From positions 1 through 7,735 of the forward strand of contig JAHECH010000183.1 in assembly GCA_024641835.1 (NCBI GenBank): a stretch of DNA of 7,735 nt, read 5' to 3'. Within the stretch, counting starts at the first letter, position 1. Every line of letters starts with the position of its first letter. This document shows positions 5,665 through 7,735 of the stretch, piece after piece. The notes under the pieces were generated by a model, which saw only the letters and a list, made by a program, of their open reading frames with translations, did not search any database and was not told where the DNA came from. The DNA is from Deltaproteobacteria bacterium. GTDB lineage: Bacteria > Desulfobacterota > DSM-4660 > Desulfatiglandales > HGW-15. Both the position numbers and the translations under genes were made by a program.

Positions 5665-6417
5665 CTAGCGAGGCGGACCCAGTGTTTGTCTCACTTCCTC
5701 TACGAGCGCCGTAATGATCTCTCCCGCTTTCCCCTGAAGGAAGACGTCTGTAATCGTACCGGTGAGGTGGGTCCTCTCAAGGTTGACTTCGATGATTCGC
5801 GCGCCCCTATCCTTTGCAATGGAAGGGATTGTGTTTGCTGGAGAGACCACAGCGGAAGTCCCCACCACCATCAGCGCTTCGGCGGAGGCGGCCAGTTGGA
5901 ATGATCTATTGAGAGCTTCCACAGGTATAGGCTCGCCAAAAAAGATCACGTCCGGCTTCAGAACTCTGCGGCATTCACATCTTGGGATACGTTCCGCTCG
6001 CTTCTCCTTCGCCTGATACTGCCTGCCACACCACAAGCAGGAGAGAGTGCTGGAATTGCCATGGTATTCTATGACGTTCCTGGCACCGCCTGCCTGGTGG
6101 AGGTTGTCCACATTCTGTGTGATGATGCAATGAAGATACCCCATCTTTTCCAGATCACCCATGCCGATGTGTGCGGCATTGGGCTTAGCCTGGCTCACCA
6201 GGGCATCCATTTCTCGCAGCATATCCCATACCTTTTCCGGATTCTGCCGGAAAGCCGTGATGGTTGCATAGTCCGCAGGATCGTATTTTGACCAGAGCCC
6301 GCCAGCACTCCTGAAATCGGGTATTCCTGAATCCACGGATATTCCGGCGCCTGTCAGAGCGATATTCAGCTTCGAGGTACAAATCATCTCAGCAGCTTTG
6401 CGAATGAGCCTCTCCAT
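5665..6417 (-). CDS. cobB: Sir2-type NAD-dependent protein deacylase (sirtuin)
   Basis: This 250-aa enzyme removes acyl groups from lysines using NAD+, giving nicotinamide and O-acyl-ADP-ribose. NAD-binding motifs are GAGIS (23-27), GIPDFRS (31-37) and TQNVD (100-104). The catalytic histidine is H119 in EYHGN. The structural zinc ligands are C127, C130, C147 and C149, and LKPDVIFFGE (153-162) and VGTSAVV (185-191) complete the fold. The Tyr-x-x-Arg pair that marks SIRT5/CobB-type desuccinylases is not seen after FRSAGGLW, where WDMLREM occurs. Deacetylation or another acyl preference is therefore more likely than desuccinylation. The start has GGAAGGA about 9 nt upstream. It is the third gene of a tight operon, 25 nt after the CooT-like gene. 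The symbol follows the general bacterial name. Confidence 0.95.
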   Translation of the reverse strand: MERLIRKAAEMICTSKLNIALTGAGISVDSGIPDFRSAGGLWSKYDPADYATITAFRQNPEKVWDMLREMDALVSQAKPNAAHIGMGDLEKMGYLHCIITQNVDNLHQAGGARNVIEYHGNSSTLSCLWCGRQYQAKEKRAERIPRCECRRVLKPDVIFFGEPIPVEALNRSFQLAASAEALMVVGTSAVVSPANTIPSIAKDRGARIIEVNLERTHLTGTITDVFLQGKAGEIITALVEEVRQTLGPPR

Positions 6418-6442
6418 GATCCAGTTTCCTTCCTCAGCTTAA

Positions 6443-6634
6443 CTACTCGAGCGCTTCCACAACGATTTTCCTCTGGGCATTGTTGTAACTCTTGATCCTT
6501 GCCTTCAGTATCTTCTGCTCACCGAAGATGTTGATCATTCTTATCTCATGACCTTCAACAACCACCTCGTCTACATTCTCGAGGATCAACTCTTCTGTAT
6601 TACCTTGCAGCAAAAACGCATGAGCTTCACACAT
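6443..6634 (-). CDS. cooT: CooT-family nickel-binding protein (63 aa)
   Basis: CooT-family proteins are small dimers that bind Ni(II); the founder is linked to nickel insertion into carbon monoxide dehydrogenase in Rhodospirillum. The start MCEAHAF has the family's MC opening, with Cys2 as the proposed nickel ligand. The conserved pattern of acidic strand, EGHEIRMINIFGEQK (27-41) and a final strand KIVVEALE follows. The frame is open 18 codons further upstream, but ATG 6634 has AGGAGGAG 6 nt before it and gives the MC start. The longer version would overlap the preceding gene. It lies 17 nt after the His-rich gene and 25 nt before the sirtuin gene. No carbon monoxide dehydrogenase, hydrogenase or other nickel enzyme is in view, so the client enzyme is unknown. 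Confidence 0.88.
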   Translation of the reverse strand: MCEAHAFLLQGNTEELILENVDEVVVEGHEIRMINIFGEQKILKARIKSYNNAQRKIVVEALE

Positions 6635-6651
6635 ACCATTCTCCTCCTCAC

Positions 6652-6855
6652 TCAGCGCCCGAGCGCTTCTAATGCCTTTCTGAGGCATTCGGTGCTCCTC
6701 AAAGTGAGGTCCATCATTTCTCTCATGCGTCTTGCGCTTTCCGTTTTGCCCGCCTCTTCCAGTTCTTTGACGAATTTCTCATAATCCTCACGGTGATGGT
6801 CATTGTGAGAAATCCAGTGCTCAAGTCGCACCCTCGCCTTTTCCACTGAATCCAT
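6652..6855 (-). CDS. Small histidine-rich helical protein upstream of CooT (67 aa)
   Basis: The ATG at 6855 has GGGAGGAG 6 nt upstream and is served by the promoter at 6887-6915. The protein is predicted almost wholly helical and charged. A first helix carries HWISHNDHH (H13, H17, H20, H21), with spacing that would put several histidines on one face, a plausible metal site. It is followed by an acidic stretch ELEEAGK and a second helix with C57. From memory, a similar His-containing helical domain (annotated DUF8180) occurs with, or near, CooT-like proteins; I could not check this. Its position as first gene of the CooT operon suggests nickel binding or delivery (inference). No signal peptide or membrane segment is seen. 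Confidence 0.85.
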   Translation of the reverse strand: MDSVEKARVRLEHWISHNDHHREDYEKFVKELEEAGKTESARRMREMMDLTLRSTECLRKALEALGR

Positions 6856-6886
6856 CGCTTTCTCCTCCCGCCGAAATGCCAGAGAA

Positions 6887-6915
6887 TTTATAACATACCC
6901 AGGATGGATTCACAA
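6887..6915 (-). promoter_or_regulatory. Extended -10 sigma-70 promoter of the His-rich/CooT/sirtuin operon
   Basis: On the minus strand, TTGTGA (6910-6915, 4/6) is followed after 17 bp by TATAAA (6887-6892, 5/6), and the bases just before the -10 read TGT, giving the extended TGn motif. The -10 lies 31 bp before the ATG at 6855, leaving a short leader with the strong GGGAGGAG. This is the best sigma-70-type match I found in the window. Confidence 0.65.
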
Positions 6916-7116
6916 GTCACTCCACCAACAATGCTACCCTCATTTGTCAGTGATATTCTAGAGACCCGCCATAAGATGAGTGAAAAACGGGGCCGCTGGT
7001 TCTTGAGGCTCAAACCTTTTTTTGATAAACATTTCGGGGAAGGATGGCGAGAAAAAGACAAGAAATTCTGGAAGGCGACCTCAAGCCTCACCCACACGCT
7101 TAGAGGGGTATCTTGA
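6904..7116 (+). CDS. Doubtful small ORF (70 aa), opposite strand
   Basis: A 70-codon plus-strand frame fills the gap between the CooT operon promoter and the end of the histidine kinase, overlapping the latter by 17 nt. The translation is basic, with aromatic and charged residues spaced as in an amphipathic helix (RGRWFLRLKPFFDKHF, residues 30-45). However, there is no ribosome-binding site, and its first codons lie on the minus-strand promoter. It matches no family I know. If it is not a gene, this stretch holds only the operon promoter and the kinase 3' flank. Confidence 0.22.
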   Translation: MDSQVTPPTMLPSFVSDILETRHKMSEKRGRWFLRLKPFFDKHFGEGWREKDKKFWKATSSLTHTLRGVS

Positions 7117-7735
7117 CCGAGAATGTTGCCCCCTTCCCTGTGTCGCTATCCAGCAAAAGCTGGCCCCCCATGTCCTCAAGCAGGACTTGAACTCCGGCGA
7201 GACCTAACCCATGTCCTCGCACGCAGGTATTGCTCTTGGCGTCCATCTGGAAATAGCATTCAAATATCTTCTGGTGATAGCTGGAGGGGATTCCTTCTCC
7301 GTCGTCGCGTACAGCCATGAGAAGGCTGTTGCCGCTCAGCTCTACTCTAAGATCCACTCTGCTCTTTCGATATTTTAAGGCATTGATCAGAAGATTCCTG
7401 AGGATCTGCTTGATCTTGCTTTCATCCAAGAAAAGCTCCTTGCTCCACAGAGCTTCCTCGCACTCCAGATGTATGCCCTTCTCGGCAACGGTCCTCGTGA
7501 GGTCACCAAAAGTCGTGCATCCCTTGACCTTCTCAGCGATGTCGTGATCATTCAAATCGAGAATCTCCACGAAAGTCTCAAGGACAAAGCGGGAAAGGCT
7601 GGATGTGCTCTTGTTGACAATGCCCAGGCTTGACCTGCCGATTTCCAGCGCATCATTGACGAGGGTTCGTGTAATGACGGTGTTTCTCAGCGCTCTTTCA
7701 AGGACTTTGGCCTGCTTTTCCGTAAGAGGACCATA
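7100..7735 (-). CDS. Histidine kinase, C-terminal part (5' end outside window)
   Basis: This is the last 211 residues of a two-component sensor kinase, entering from the right edge and ending at TAA 7100. The fragment begins YGPLTEKQAKVLERALRN, typical of the second half of a HisKA dimerisation domain. The phospho-accepting histidine should therefore lie just outside the window. The HATPase_c domain shows the N box RNLLINALKY (fragment residues ~113-122), the G1 box DDGEGIP (144-150), an F-box region (KIFECYF) and the G2 box GHGLGLAG (174-181). It ends at the domain boundary with no receiver domain. A GTG at 7570 could be mistaken for a start, but the frame stays open and homologous upstream. 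No response regulator is in view. The 244-bp gap and separate promoter suggest it is not co-transcribed with the CooT operon, though no terminator is visible. Confidence 0.93.
   Translation of the reverse strand, partial: YGPLTEKQAKVLERALRNTVITRTLVNDALEIGRSSLGIVNKSTSSLSRFVLETFVEILDLNDHDIAEKVKGCTTFGDLTRTVAEKGIHLECEEALWSKELFLDESKIKQILRNLLINALKYRKSRVDLRVELSGNSLLMAVRDDGEGIPSSYHQKIFECYFQMDAKSNTCVRGHGLGLAGVQVLLEDMGGQLLLDSDTGKGATFSVKIPL

Noticed and set aside
6635..6688. Longer CooT start 18 codons upstream
   Set aside because: It overlaps the end of the His-rich gene and lacks the MC opening typical of the family. The internal ATG has an AGGAGGAG at ideal spacing.
7003..7090. Inverted repeat TGAGGCT / AGCCTCA downstream of the histidine kinase as a terminator
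   Set aside because: The 7-bp arms are over 70 bp apart with no T-run, so it does not form a convincing terminator.

Overview
The window looks like chromosomal DNA of an anaerobic bacterium of the Desulfobacterota (former Deltaproteobacteria), perhaps close to Syntrophales. This is an inference from gene content, not a lineage marker. The supporting features are a sigma-54 activator with a GAF sensor, an MglA-type GTPase, a CooT-type nickel protein, a PAC2 protein and a soluble histidine kinase. Base composition is fairly even. I see no mobile element, CRISPR array or phage gene.

Left part (1-3150). A 5'-complete but C-terminally truncated GAF/AAA+ sigma-54 activator runs leftward from 1173. 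Facing away from it is a rightward unit that begins with a good -24/-12 (sigma-54) promoter at 1585-1600. A leader follows that contains a perfect 11-bp inverted repeat. The unit then has an unrecognised 133-aa protein (1744-2145), an MglA-like GTPase (2245-2874), a 57-aa zinc-ribbon protein (2938-3111) and a hairpin (3125-3150). The simplest reading is that the activator switches on this GTPase unit, which has no MglB/Roadblock partner in view.

Middle (3164-5652). A tRNA-Arg(UCU) on the minus strand lies 16 nt downstream of a 465-aa protein of unknown function (3254-4651, minus), which has a long helical central region. A PAC2-family protein (4798-5652, plus) is divergent from it across 146 bp.

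Right part (5665-7735). A compact leftward operon starts at an extended -10 promoter (6887-6915). It encodes a 67-aa histidine-rich helical protein, then a 63-aa CooT-family nickel-binding protein, then a Sir2-type deacylase, with gaps of only 17 and 25 nt. Upstream of it, on the same strand, lies the C-terminal part of a histidine kinase (7100-7735), cut by the window edge just after the expected H-box.

The two observations most worth pursuing are the sigma-54-driven GTPase unit with its unknown partner, and the His-rich/CooT/sirtuin operon, which suggests a link between nickel handling and NAD-dependent deacylation.
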